Counted from the first letter of the stretch, positions 23,528 to 36,741 are shown. The stretch: 64,000 nt of DNA from Oreocharis arfaki (GCA_013398015.1 VZRR01012417.1:248001-312000); one strand, 5' to 3'. Made by a program: numbers and translations. The notes: generated by a model from the letters alone, not told the origin.

Positions 23528-26500
23528 TGCATTAGACACAGTGCTCCCTATCGCCCTCAAGCCAAAAACTACTCGTGTGAGTGAGCATAAAGAGGTCAGT
23601 AATTTGGCACTGTAGGTTTTGTATTACAAGGCACTGTCCTTCATTTGCTCTTGTTTTATCTTTATAGTAGCGTTACCAGGCTCTCATACTCATCAGAAAC
23701 TCCAGCAGGCTAGAAATCTACTATGCATGATCCATTAGATAAGTGGCGTGTGGGGGGTATTTTTCCTCTGCATAGTTCACTGATCACACCTCTAAATGGT
23801 TTTTCAAAGTAGTGGGTGTTTTTCACTGGTAGGTTTTTTGATCACTAAAGAAATAAAAACTCCTGTACTAGGAATTGGCCAAATGTTATCTTGTAGTGTG
23901 TGGAGGTTGAATAACTAAATATTTAGACACTTCTAAGGTTTGGGTTTATTTAAATGATGCTTTTGAATTCCACTCTCACCCTCAATTTTCATCTTCTCTT
24001 CCCCATAAGCCTTGATTTCTGAGTAATGGAAAGCAAAACCTCTTTGCAATTTTGCCCTCCTTCCAAAAGGAAATCCTTCCTTTTAATTGTAGCTCTGTGT
24101 TTCTACGGTATTATATGTATTAGTAGTAGTAGTAGGGGCAGTAGTTGATTAAAGAATTTTATGATATTCAGCCTACTGAAATTTATTTCCACTTGGAGAA
24201 TGAAGAGGATGCATAAAAGGAAATTCCTGCTTTGAAACCCTTTCACCCTGGCAGAGTAGTGTGTGAAGGTCTCTGTTTTGACAACCACCAACAGAACTTT
24301 GACAGAAACTTCGAGATATAAAAACTGTTGGTGACCAGATTCTATTTTGCTGCTGTTAATGTCTGTTGAGATAATGCTGTGGTATTGCTTTGCCAGGTTA
24401 AAGTTTAAATGGGAAATTCTGAAGGAATAACCCAGGGAGTATCCACACAAATCAACCTTTATCACTCTCCCAGCTGAGTGACTTTATTCTGTCTGTGGGA
24501 ACACCATCTTTTTATCAGCCTGGCTGTTAGAGGTTATACATTTACCTGAATTAGGTGTGAGGTTGCCATAGTCCTACTCAGTTGTGATTGTTAGTGCTAG
24601 GTACAGAGTTGAAATGAACTTGCTAATGACAATGTCAAACATTATTTTATAGTAGTGAAGGAATGTTGTAACCAAGGGAACTATTTAGTGTGCAGTTGTA
24701 TTGGAAAGCTGCTGGCGTCAGGGTTTCTGATAGATGTTTTATGGTATGACTTATGAACTTATTATATTTAAAATAAAATTGAGGTTATGGTGATGTCAGT
24801 TTGTGTGTGTGTGGATGAATAGTCTTCTGAACATTACACCTTCTGTCTTCATGTGAAGTTTGTATGGAAAACTTCTGTTTAACCCATTTTTTAATTTTAG
24901 CCAATGTTCTCTGCAAGTTACTTCATTTTTTTCTGTGGAATCCTGATTAGTCTGCTTTTGAATGATATCACTTGTAGTTTATGGATGTACTGGATTTTTA
25001 CCTCTGCGGTGGTAGAATTATTCTTTCTATTGGTGTGTCATGTTTGTCAGGTTATTACTTGGAAGCATAAACTTTTTACCACTTTCAGACTTATTATTTG
25101 GATAAATACAGTTCTATTTTGAATTTAAATGCAATTTTTTTGAATTTGAATACTTTTGTGTAGCATTCTTTGGAGTTCACTGGCACTACTCATGTCAATA
25201 AATATTATAAATGTTTTTAGGATGTGATCCGCAGAAGTAGAATTAGAGAAACAGGAAAATAAATGAAGAAAATTAATTTCTTGCCATAGTTTAAGCAATT
25301 TTCTCGTGTTTAAGTCGGGAAAAATATCCTCCAGCATTTCAAAAGATATTTAAGTACTATTTAAGTATTATCAATGTGCCTTAGTGGTGATCAGCTGTAT
25401 ATTTATATATATATGTGCAGATTATATATTTATGAATTAGGTAATGTCATTTCCTTAGTGTGACAAACTGTCTCCTGTTAATGTTACTGTACGGTTCTGC
25501 TTTTTTTTTCTCCTCACTATTTAAATCCTATTAGGCCTGATCTGTCTCTTCCCCTGCCTTAGTGTGTGCTAAAACAACATTAGCTTATTTGCCAGATGGA
25601 GCCTTAACTGACATTGCCAAGGGTAAATCCTCTGAAGAGCAGTTCAGGCTACAGCAGCCTGATAACTCATAGTCCATGTGATCCACTCAATTTCATTTAC
25701 AGTTCCTTTTTCCAGAATCACAGGGTTTGAGGAAAAGGTGTAGTTGAAAATAGAAAAAATAGAAGGGTAGAACTGAAAGTGCTGTTGTTTCCTGTGATTG
25801 TTGGTGAATTTTTAGAAAACTTGTTGACTTCTAGGTAAGTTAGTGTAGCTTCTTAAAGGATTACCTGTAGTGGTAGACTGAACTTCCGCATACTTTCTTC
25901 AGTCTGATAAAACTCCTGGTTCCACCTTAGTGATTTATCATCTCAAGCAGTCTAAGTAAATATTTGTTATGAGTGATTGTGTGGTCACTGTGAGTATTAC
26001 TTGCTTATTTTGTATGTGTTTTGTATTCACTTTGCTGTCTTATACCATAAAACCCAGTTCTTACCAACTTAATATGACATAATGTCTTTCTGATGGACAG
26101 TGCCCCTAACAGTATTGGAGTTGCTTATTCGTGGAGTAATGCTACTGCATGTCGTACAATGAGTAGGTGACATGATGGAATCCTAATTATGTGTCTAAGA
26201 ACATCTGTTTTGACTTCCTGATTATTTTTTTTAATAAACTCAAGACATTCATCTTCAGAGAAGAAAGTTTTAATAATTTAAATTTCTTCTGATGCTGACA
26301 AAGGCAAGGGCTCATTACAAGAGGAGCGTTTGTATTCTCAGTATAACGTGAAGTTTGGAATTTCTTTTTTTTTTTTTTTAATGTAGGTTTTGGTGGGGGG
26401 AGTGAGGTTTGTTTGTTGTTTTGTTTCTTATGAGTTTTTAGCTCTTGATGCGCTTACCCAAAGGTTGACAAAAGTAGTTTTTAAGGTGACAACTTACACA

Positions 26501-26642
26501 CAGCTAAACTTTGAAAGATATTTTTTGCAAAGGATGGGCTTCAGTGATCCTTGTGGGTGTCTTCCAGCTCAGAATATTCTATTCTGATCTTCCCCCAGTA
26601 GTACTACCTGTCTGATTAATGTTTTGCTTTATTTCTTCGCAG

Positions 26643-26719
26643 TTTTATGTGCTGAAAGAGTGGGCCAGATGACTAAAACATACAATGACATAGATGCTGT
26701 AACACGTCTTCTTGAAGAG
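26643..26719 (+). CDS. TRAK1: TRAK1 common exon 1 (start of HAP1-N coiled coil)
   Basis: Two bases complete the split codon from any of the three upstream exons (Leu with 1-77, Val with 9849 or 17407). The exon continues with LCAERVGQMTKTYNDIDAVT and then RLLEE. It ends on a whole codon (GAG, 26717-26719). The following intron starts with gcaagt, a GC donor, and the next exon resumes with KERDLELAARIGQ, so no GT alternative preserves the conserved sequence. It begins the conserved HAP1-N region shared by TRAK1, TRAK2 and HAP1. Confidence 0.95.
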
Positions 26720-29700
26720 GCAAGTATTACATCTGTTTAAGGACCCGTACACAGTATGAGAAAGTAATACTGAAATTACATGGTACCTCTACTAAACATT
26801 GTTGGTAGATTGTCCTCCAGTAGGGAGGAATAAGGGCTCTAAGTGTATGTGCACTTTATCTCATTGGTAAAGTAAATATTCTTTCTAAGTAAAAATAATT
26901 TGTTTACCTGAGTCAAATGGATTCATTACTTCTGATTATTTTTCAGTTGAGGCCATGTAACTTGTTCTTCGCCAAATGTTTGCCTTAATGAATGAGGAGG
27001 AGGAGGAATCATCTTAAAATGACACATATTTTTACAGTACATGTAAAACGAAGAGTGTCGTTATTGATGGATGTATTCTCTTCAGAAAATAATGAAAAAA
27101 AAGCTTGCAGTCTTGTATTCATAATTATTATCTCAGATAATTTCTTTCCAGAGAAGTACATAGGCATAAAATTAGAAAATATGTAGTATTTCATTTGTCT
27201 CCTTTTCTTCTCTTCCATAGGTTTGGTTGATTTGGTTGTTGTTTGTGGATTTTTTAACACCATTATTATGAAAATTGGTACTCCTGTAACCCTTAGCACT
27301 CAATAAATGTCAAAAAGCAACTGCCATGGTAGAATGCTTATATTCAATAAATATCATGATATATTTTTTGACTGAAATTAGCTGGTTTTCTGCAGTAAAC
27401 TTGAGCAATGATTTTCCAAAGAATGCGTATGAGTAATGCTTTAGGTGAAAAATGTTACGACTGTATTAGTTCATGGCTGACTGCAATTTAATCCTTTATA
27501 TTCAATTGCTTGCTTATTGCAATAGCGATGTCGAAAATGGGGTCTTTCCTGACAATTCAGTGGCCTGTTATTCCTCTAATTCTCCAAGGAAACAAACATG
27601 GGAATGAATGCTCACATCTCCCACCTGTTCTTGAGACCCCTCAGTGCAATACCATCTTACATTTTGTGCTTTGAGCCAAATCCATTCAAACACCTCTGTA
27701 CAAAATACTTCTTAAAACTGATGCTTTACCCGAAAGACTTCTCCTGGAATAATTCATCAGCTTGTAGTAACAGTCTGTTACTTGTTTGTGCCCTGCTCTG
27801 TTTGCCTTGTTTGGCTGAGATTTACTGCATTTGTTTTGTGGCTCCTTCTAGTAATGATGGTAGCATTCTGCCAAACTGTTTCCTCCCCTGAGTCCCTGTA
27901 GCCAAATGTCTCTAGATCCAGGCATCACACTCATGGGAGCAATGCCTGAAGGACTTGCTGAGCCAGTATTTTAAAGCTTCTTGTCTACTTTTCTATCTGG
28001 ATGTTGGCAAGGGAAAAATAGGAGAGTGTATAATATGTCAAACTTTAATAAAGCAAATACTACCAGTGAGTCTTTTTGTTTTATGGACCATCATTTCGGA
28101 TGAAATTACTCTGTTCATAGGGAGAAGTGCACTTACAGCACCTTTCTCTGTTCTCCAGATGATGGTTATCATAAGAGTTTGCATCCATTTGCAGAATTTA
28201 ACTCCTGTTGCTTTCATGCATAAAGATGAGAAAAAACCCAAAAGCTACCTCTTGTCTGTCCTTCATGTTTGCAAGTTTCAGGTGCTTGCATTACAAAGTT
28301 GATAGGTGAAAGGTGCAGCATTTGGGAAGGTAGGAAAGAGAAAATCTTGAAACAGCATATGTGCAGATACTTCAGAAGTCTATGCCTGTTGCCCTGAAAC
28401 TAAGGAAAGGCCTGCCTGGGTATGTGGTACAAGTAGGAGCAGATTTCTTTGTGAATCCACTTTCTCGTCTTTTTCTAGTAATAGTGTAAACATGTCCTGC
28501 CTCTCAGTATTATTTTTTGACACACTGATGTGATAAATTGGTTCCTTCTCGTTGTGTGAGTAAGAGAGAGGCCTGTCCCCAAACTGAGATGTAGAGGTGA
28601 ATTGCTAAAAATTGCATAGGAAGTCTGGGAAGGTTATTTGAAGAGCCTGGCCATGCACTTACATTCCTCAAGTTAGAAGTTAAAAAATGTTTCTGCTAGA
28701 TAGCTCCTCCTCTGTAGAGTCAAAACTGCAGCAAAATATTTTTTTCCACTCGGTATTTATGAAGTGAGCCAAATTAGTGAACAATAAGTTGGCTTAAAAT
28801 ATAAACCAAACGTATTTTGGCTAACTTTGTGGGACCTATTGTTCTGAAAGATTGTACATAAGATTACATGAAGATTTTATGGCTAGATAATGCCAGTAGC
28901 TTTCAATGCAAATATAAGTCTGACCTTCAGAAAACATTTGGAAAATGCTATTTGCAGATACAGCAGTGATCAATAACCTCTCTTTTTATTTACTGGTTAT
29001 TATATAACTTTTTTTTTTCCATTATGAAAGCCTCTTCATTCAAATTCATTGGCTTCAAATCGGTGTGAACAGTAGCTCTAGGTTTTGTAGGCTTTGTCAC
29101 TAATGTATGCATGACATAAGGTAGCATTGAGTCATAAAATCTGGATGGTGGTTAGGGGCAGTAAGTCAGCCCCAAACATTATTTCAGTGACAGGAAGAAA
29201 ATTCGTCCTCAAATGGTGTTGAACTAAGGGTACATTAGGGAGTTAACCACAGCACCATTTTACCACTATTTAAAAAATCTGGTAGTTAAATAAGAAAATG
29301 ATAAATAGAAATGCTTAATGAACAGTGCAAAATTCTATGTAGTTTATCATCCTCTCCCAGGCAGATTACAATCTCATGTATCAGCTTCTGCAAGGCTGAG
29401 ACATCCGTGTGTACATGTCATCAACAGGATAAGCTTCTAGTTTTTATTGCTGCCTGTGGTGAACTTTGGAGACAGGTGATTTCCAGTACTGTGCTCATAG
29501 AGGAGAGGGAAGAAGAAGCCAAGCATGACATGAGAGTAACCAGTTAATGTAGATAGGGACATCTGCAGAAAGGAAAGAGTTAGGATTTGTTTTAATATGA
29601 AAGCACTAAGGATTGGCATACACTAAAATAGGAGCTGAACATTCATTGTGGTGGAACTGGCTTCTACTCCTGCATAGCTTATTGCCTTTTATTTGTAGGT

Positions 29701-29958
29701 GGAGCAAGTGGAAACTGAAAAATGCTTTGAGAGAGGGTCAGTCTTTTCTGAAAAATGCTGTTGTAACACATGCAAGAGTAAAATAGGAAAATTAGCAAAA
29801 AACCCCAAATAAATAAACCCTTACAGAAGGAAAAAGTCTTTTTATTGTTGAAGTGCTTGTTCTTTCCCTTTCATGGCAATTTTACCCTCCCTCTGATCCT
29901 TTCATGATTAAAAAAAAAAAAAAATTGAAATTAGCTTTCTATTCTTAATGCTTCACAG
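26720..29958 (+). other. GC-AG intron
   Basis: The intron starts gcaagt and ends cttcacag. The rest of the donor matches consensus strongly, as is usual for GC introns. The body is AT-rich and holds no recognised repeat or exon; a poly-A run lies at 29910-29924. Confidence 0.88.
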
Positions 29959-30075
29959 AAAGAACGGGACTTAGAATTAGCTGCTAGGATTGGCCAGTCG
30001 CTGTTGAAGAAGAATAAATCTCTGACAGAAAGAAATGATTTCCTGGAGGAGCAAGTAGAACACATCAGAGAAGAG
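29959..30075 (+). CDS. TRAK1: TRAK1 common exon 2 (CC1-box)
   Basis: 39 whole codons: KERDLELAARIGQSLLKKNK, then SLTERNDFLEEQVEHIREE. The AARIG sequence is the AAxxG CC1-box, which in BICD-type adaptors and HAP1/TRAK binds the dynein light intermediate chain; the binding role is family knowledge. The heptad pattern continues into the next exon. The donor gtaaga follows at 30076. A minus-strand CR1 fragment lies only about 50 bases downstream of the donor. Confidence 0.96.
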
Positions 30076-30124
30076 GTAAGATTTTTATGCCTGAATGCTG
30101 TATATGCAATGATGGGGAGAATTT

Positions 30125-30610
30125 TCTTCTAGCTTCACCTTGTCCATGTGTTTGGCTGTGGGCAACCTGCTCCCATGTCTGACCACCCTCACTGCTAGAA
30201 ATTTCTTCCCTATATCTAGTCTAAGTCTGCTCTCCTTTGGTTTAAAACCATTACCCCTTGTCCTATCACAATAGACCTTGCTAAAAAGTCTGTCCCCATC
30301 TTCCTTTTTTAACCCCCTTGAAGTACTGAAAGGCTGCAATAAGGTCTCCCTAGAGCATTGCCTTCTCCATGCTGAACAACCCCAATGCTCTCAGCCTTCC
30401 CTTACAGGAGAAGGAATATTTTTGTGGCCCTCCTCTGGACCTGCTTGAACAGGTCTGTGTCTGTCTTTGTCCTGAGGACTCCAGAGCTGGATGTTCACCA
30501 GAGTGCAGGAGAGGAGGAGAATCACCTCCCTCAACCTGTTGGCCACACTTCTTTTGATGCAGCCCAGAGTGTGGTTGGCTTTCTGAGCTGGGAGTGCACA
30601 CATTGGTATG
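30125..30610 (-). mobile_element. CR1 LINE fragment, minus strand
   Basis: Read on the minus strand it follows CR1 ORF2: the stretch equivalent to CDRTRGNGFKPKESRLRLDI and KKFLAVRVVRH is the degenerate reverse-transcriptase C-terminus. Frameshifts and stops make it inactive. The 3' UTR and terminal repeats are missing, so its 3' end is truncated near 30125. The borders are approximate. Confidence 0.88.
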
Positions 30611-33600
30611 AGCAATAAAACACACCTGAAAGCATGTATCATTTCAAGTAGCACCTGTGCTTTAAAAGAGCTCTTTATCTGTGAGTACAGCTGTCACTAA
30701 ACCCCAACTTAGTAACTGAGCTAGGAGCAAATATTGTTTCTCCTATTCTGAGACAGGGACCTTGCTTTTTGAATCTCATCCATATATGTTTTTGAGCAAG
30801 ACAGAGCAGGAGAACAATGAACCACAGTAGATTAAAAACTTCGAAAATTGTTCATAATCAGCACTGCTCAGGGGTGTGAGATGTTGCATTATAGCCCTGA
30901 GATGGTCTGGAGGATAAAGTGCAGATGGAGTGATTGCTGATGTGTGATAAATGGTGGCGGGAGCACACACAGTGAAATAAAATCCTTTGATGTGGCCTAA
31001 CCTTTTTGGCATGGAAAACTAGTTCTCTTCTGTCCCAAAGGAGTGCCGTTGCTTGCTGCCCAAGCCCCGTCGTGAGGTAGACCAATTTATTCATGTATTG
31101 GTCAATATGACACGTACTAGGTATGTGCAAGGTGACTGAGCAGAACTGTGCATTCATATCCATCCAGAGTGGAAAATGTGATTGAGGAAGGTGGAAGACA
31201 CAGGCAAGCTGCCTCTGTCCACGTCTGTTTTTATTTATGCTCCTCAGTGGGACTGAGGAGCAGCATTAGGAAAAGTGCCACCAGAAATAAGCCTCTTACC
31301 AGGTGGCTTGGTATGGTGGGCCATATGTTCTGTCAACACCCCTCTTTCACACTGTTATTTTGACTCCTTCAGAAACTGATGCTTTTGAGGCAGAGCTCAT
31401 CAGACTTTAAAGTCATGACACTTTTGCGTATTGAAAATCTGTCTTTAGTAGGTTGCAGATTTTCTATTAAAACTGCATTTTGAATATTTGAACAGAACAG
31501 TAACTAAGAAAACGTCTTAAGGGCAAGAGATAAGAGCAAAGAATTTATTTGGTACTTCTAAAATTCTGTAAAAATTGCCTAAAAATGGTTTGTCTGGGAG
31601 ACACATGTTTTCTGTAATACAGGGACAAATTCTTTCTGATCTGTGGTATGAAATTAAGGTTTTATTGGTATACGTCTCATGGCATGAATAGTTTAGTTTT
31701 GTATCTCTTTGCCCTTTGTCATGACAAAACCTTCTGTCCATCCCATTTAGCAGGCTGAGGTTTTCCTGTATGCTGGTAACATGCCACATTGACAGGGACA
31801 CGTCAAAGTAATAAAGACCTGTGCAAAATGCATCAGATTCTTGGGTTTTTGTTTTGAGTTTGTGTTGTTAGGTGCTGCTTAGTTTAAGAAGGGGCTGTGA
31901 TCATGTTCAGTAAAAACTGATGTAACTGAGATTTTTGCTGTAGTGCACTAGAGAACAAAGGGTGAGTGGACTGAAGCAAGCATAGAGTGTGTGCACAGAC
32001 ACTTCAGTCGCAGTTTACTGTTTCAGTATTACATTCTAGAAGCATAAACATTATACTGAGGAAACTTTCTTAATTGTAAAGTAGTTTGGTGACAGAGATG
32101 GGTGTCTGCCTTTTCAGCGGCAGAGTGTATTTCCCAGTGTGTCTATCTGCTCTTCAGTAAGAATGCTGCAGCTCCATGTTCCTTTTTTCTGGGATGGTGC
32201 TACCTACACTTTAATATTGCCTCCTTTGAAATTAGAGCTCATTATTAAAGAAATGTAAACTGTAAATCTGCACAATGTGAATTGTATTTGGAATGGAGTA
32301 GGTTTTAGCTTCTCCTAATCTTTCTAAATTTCTCAGTTTCTGCTTCTTTTTCCTCTACATATTTTGTCTTATGTTTCTGAGGCTAAAATGGCAGCACTTC
32401 CAAGGCAGTCAGTCCTCAAATAACATGGCCTTAAACCTGTGTTAACTTCTGGGTAATACAGCCCTCTAGACCTGTTATTCAAATTCCAGGTCACCTGTCA
32501 GAGTTTGTGTTCTGATGATGGCAGGTTTCAAAGTCCAAGTTTGATTTTGTCCTGTGTAAAGTGAGAGGAAAGGAAAAAGCCGAATTATAATCTGGAATAG
32601 TGGCTTAAGAAGGGGAATACTGCCTTAAGAGTAGAAAGAAATGTTGGAAGGACAGAAATACTCTTTGACTTGGTACTTGCATGCATCCTGTTTACATACA
32701 GTGTAACAGGGTGTTTTCCCTTTGAGTAATTCCAACCTGTTAATCACTTAGTTGCTGTCAGTCAGGAAAACAACTCAGCTCTACTCTTGAAACAGTTTTT
32801 CAAGATTCAGTAAGGATTGATCCTTTGACTTAGGTCCCAAGTCTTTAAACTGTTGTTCTCTATGTGAGGATAATTTTAGCTTCTACTTGAATTATTTTTA
32901 AAATGGGTGTAGCTATTTCATGAGGTAGTTCTGAAGCTGAGTGAAGCTGTCAGGCCAGCAGAGGGAATTAAAAGCCTGAAGAGATGAGCTATCACCATGC
33001 TTGGTTCCTGGGGTGTCATGGGCCTTGTCCCCTGTGCAGCAGGGGCTCAGTCTCTATTGCTTGGTAACAATACCAAGATTGTGCAACACTAACGTGGCAG
33101 TGTTTGCTCTGGAGGCCACACGTTGCAGTGGCTTGTGGAAATGTTGAACAGGCTATTTCTGTTCATAGAACAAGTCCAGTGTTTTGCAGTATGAAAATGT
33201 GTTCTGGGTCTGTCTGGGATGCAGATAATATTCTTCACCAGCCTACCTGGTGCTATGCTTTGGATTTGTGACTAAATTAGTGTTGATAAAAACAGTGTTT
33301 TGGCTATTGCCGAGCAGTGCTTGCACAGCACCTACCAGGCTCTTTTCTTTTTGCCTCCTGCCCCTCCAAACCTCGCCACCCTTTTTTTTTGTTTGTTTTT
33401 TTTCCCCTCTTCGCTCTGTCCACCATCTGCACAAGATACCTGGGAGGGTGCACAGCTTTCATAGCTGACCCAAACTGACCAAAGGGATGTTCTATACCAT
33501 ATGTTGTTATGTTCAACAATAAAAGGTCGGGAAAAGGAGGAAGAATCTGGGACATTCATGGTTATGGTGTTTGTCTTTACAAGTGACAGTTCTGTGTGCC

Positions 33601-33894
33601 AAGGTCCCACTTTCCAGTAAGTGGCTGAACACCCACCTGCTGATAGAAAATAGGGAATAAATTCCTTATGTCACTTTGCTTGCATGGGGAACTTAGCTTC
33701 ACTTATTAAACTGTCTCAGCCCATGAGGTTTTTCTTGCTCTTGAGCTTCTGAGTCTCTCCTTCATCCTATGGGGATTGTGGGGTGGACTGTGTGCTCAGT
33801 TGGTGGGTGCTTAGGTGCTGACCGAAGTTAACACACCACAGAATGCTGCATCAAAGGTATGTGTTGCTGGAAGTTACTGTAGTGAGTGTTCCAC

Positions 33895-34175
33895 AGTTTC
33901 ACAGCATGATTGAGATTGGGAGTGATCTCTGGAGGTCATCCTGTTCAAACCGTCTTCTCAAGCAGGGCCCCCTGCAATCCATTGCCAAGGACCGTGTCCA
34001 GACAGTGTTTGAGTGTCTCCAAGGATGGAGACCCCGCAAGCTCTCTGGGCAACCTGTGCCAGTGCTCAGTCACCCTCACAAAATTGAAAAGTTGCACCCG
34101 ACGTTTAGGAGGAACCACCCATGTTTCAGTTTGTGCCTATTGTTTCAGGTCCTGTTCCATTGAAAGGTCAACCTT
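33895..34175 (-). mobile_element. CR1 LINE 3' fragment, minus strand
   Basis: The plus strand reads as the reverse complement of a CR1 3' end: gatctctggaggtcatcctg, then ctcaagcagggcc, ctctgggcaacctgtgccag and ccagt-like blocks up to ttcaggtcctgttcc. The copy is old and diverged; the open frames through it are relics. Borders are approximate. Confidence 0.85.
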
Positions 34176-35731
34176 TTTGACTGTTCACCCTCTTTTGGAG
34201 GATTGGAATGCTTGGAAGTGGCAGTAAAAATAGTATCCTCAGTCTTTTTAATTCATAGGAAAGAAACAGTAGCAAGAGCTGGAGATGGTCTAGTGTCCAC
34301 CCACAGACAGTATCTGAATCCTTGCTACTTAAAGAGGCTGAGTTATAATGTCCTGAAAGGAAGTAAATTGTTATTTTTGGTTCAGCATTTTAGCTCTTCC
34401 TGAAATGGAGAAAGCGAGCCTCCAAAAATTAGTGCACAAATTTTGTTTAATAGTTTTCTAAAATGTGGTTGGATAGGGATGGTTTTTTCCCCCTTGCTAT
34501 TTAGAACACATGTCTCAGGAGGACTTGGTGCCTTAGCACTTCTCATTATACGGAATAGTCTTAGTTAAGTAAATGACCTTGTTTGCTTCAAATTCTGCCC
34601 AATTCAAGTGCTTTTTTGGATTGTGTCTGCTTTTTTGTTCAATGAAAATGGAGTTCAAATCTATGTCATTGATATTCTTTTTTTTTTTTCTAATAATAGC
34701 TACAAAGGAAAGTATGCTTACAATGTAAAAAGCAGAAGTTTAATAAAAAGAAATGTGCTGTGCATTTTTCACATGGAAAAGTGCTAACCGAGGGCCAAGT
34801 CTTGCAGTGCAAGTGGAAGGGAATGGATGTGTCCGAGCAGTTATGCTGTCTATAGTTGTGCAAGGCAAATAAAAATTAATCTCTTGCCACTGGCATCTTA
34901 AATCACAGCTGTGAAGTGGTGTACATGCTACTGTCTAATTGGGCTTTTAAGCCTTTTCTTGGAGAATAGCAATATAAAGTAACAAAGATTACATTTGTGG
35001 AGCTCACAGTTACAGGGAGTCTTAATCACCTAAGTTTGATGTCTTGTTCATTTTTGATGTATGTGTGTACTAAGTGTGGGAATCTCACAAACTCCTTTAC
35101 TGGAGCCAAAAAAATCCGGAAACTGACTGCAACCTCCACTGTTGGAACTGCCTCAGAACAGCAGCCTCCCACTGTGTGGTGGTGTTCTGCAGCTCAACAG
35201 GCGCTTGAGTCACCATTGTAACCTTACTACACAAGCATTTCAGTAATTTTATGTAGAGTCTCTTGGAGAGGAAGAAATGTCTGCATCTGAGGCCTCCAAG
35301 GTCAGCATCCAAGCCAGAAGGTGACAGTCACCACACAAAACAGATAAAAGCAATGTTTGGCTTCATTATGCCACATTAATTTCTTGCAGTACCATTGCAA
35401 TATATCCATTACTGTGCATGTGAATCTAGACTAATGCCACAGTGAATCAGGATTGCTCATCGTAAAGAAGGTGAAAAAGAAACATGTCTAATGGCAGTGT
35501 AATTCCATTTTTGAACTTGTAAAAAAACATCTGGTGGCTAATTTAAAAGGTAGAGTTTTCCTTCTTTCTAAGGAATAAAGGAAGTGGTTCTGGTCTGTTT
35601 CAGTCATGGACTCTTGATTTAGTGAGAAGATGATGCCTGCAGGGTGAATAACAAGCTAATTTGCGGTGGGTTTGCCTAAGGATGTGCCTGGAAAATCAAC
35701 TTACTGATCTGTGAGCTCTTTCTTTGTGTAG

Positions 35732-35832
35732 GTTTCTCAGTTGCGGCATGAGCTGTCCATGAAAGATGAACTGCTCCAGTTCTACACCAGTGCTGCTGAA
35801 GAAAGCGAACCGGAGTCCGTCTGTTCCACCCC
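35732..35832 (+). CDS. TRAK1: TRAK1 common exon 3
   Basis: Codons read VSQLRHELSMKDELLQFYTS then AAEESEPESVCST, ending with two bases (CC) of a split proline codon completed at 36633. The donor is gtgagt at 35833. The segment is essentially identical to the human TRAK1 sequence as I recall it; it continues the coiled coil that contributes to kinesin-1 binding and ends in an acidic linker. Confidence 0.96.
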
Positions 35833-36632
35833 GTGAGTTAATCGATCTACAACGTTGAACTGTCATCTGTTGGACAATTTAATAGCTTTGAAAAGTGATA
35901 AAATTACCCCTCTGTTGGCTGGAGCTATAAATGGGACTGAGAACTTGGTGCAAGGCTCCAGCTGGAAGGATTTGCACTGAGCCAGCTGGCTATCCAGGTG
36001 CCAACAGGAGCGAGGAGGGGAGAGTATGTAGGGAGGCTGCTGACGCAGTGCTGCAGTTTTCAGAGGAACTGGGTCACTGTTGTGGTGGGGCAGCCATGGG
36101 TCTCACTGACAGCAGCCCAGTACACCACATACATTTGCGTGCTGTGCTAGGACATGCTACATGAGCGACCTTTGTGCTTGAAGGACCTGAAGGCACTATG
36201 GAAAAATTCCAAGCCTAGGGAAGGAAATAAAGCATGGCTTACAGCACAGGTTCCAGGAAATTAGCTGGCTGAACAGCATTGCTAATTCTGAGGGGCTGTC
36301 TGCCCTTGTAGAGTTACTGCTGCATTCTGATGAAGCATGTGCAGCATTAATCAGGAGCTGTTGGATTTCTCCCTGTAGTAATATGGTTTCTTTTCTCACA
36401 GCCTTGGCTGAATAACTTTTCCATAGGAAATGTATGGAATAATAAATAAAATTTTAAAATGTTCTCTTTTGAAATTCACTGCAAATTTATTGCTGCCCAA
36501 AAGTATTGGCAGGAATAAGCTGTATTTCATGTGGCTCTGTTAGCTTTAGAGACCTATGTTCAGTCTGTGCTTCTGTGAGATTGGCCATAATACATGTAAA
36601 AATGAATTAAAATTGTTCCTTTTTCATACAAG
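35833..36632 (+). other. Intron, 800 bp
   Basis: No repeat or gene recognised. GT donor (gtgagt) and AG acceptor after ttttcatacaag. Confidence 0.85.
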
Positions 36633-36741
36633 GCTGAAGAGGAATGAATCTTCTTCCTCCGTCCAGAATTACTTTCATTTGGACTCTCTTCAAAAGAAAC
36701 TCAAGGACCTTGAAGAGGAAAATGTTGTGCTTAGATCTGAG
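36633..36741 (+). CDS. TRAK1: TRAK1 common exon 4
   Basis: The first base completes the proline codon, then LKRNESSSSVQNYFHLDSLQ and KKLKDLEEENVVLRSE, ending on a whole codon. The donor gtgaaa at 36742 is weaker than consensus. The second half is a strong heptad coiled coil. Confidence 0.95.

Larger units (their letters stand above)
17507..26642 (+). other. Intron before the first common exon
   Basis: 9.1 kb of intron containing a 59-bp tandem duplication (21261-21375), a complete solo LTR (21803-22401), a perfect 13-bp-arm inverted repeat (23498-23527) and a short AGT microsatellite near 24119-24135. No additional exon was recognised. The acceptor at 26641-26642 follows a pyrimidine-rich tract. 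Confidence 0.7.
30076..35731 (+). other. Intron with two minus-strand CR1 copies
   Basis: 5.7 kb. CR1 fragments at about 30125-30610 and 33895-34175, both antisense to TRAK1. The remainder (30610-33890 and 34175-35731) shows no recognised gene or repeat beyond a poly-T tract near 34679-34690 and a pyrimidine-rich stretch near 33340-33420. Confidence 0.7.

Noticed and set aside
24119..24135. AGT microsatellite and other short simple repeats (GT near 24800, GAG near 26994, TA near 25400)
   Set aside because: Short, common simple repeats with nothing unusual.
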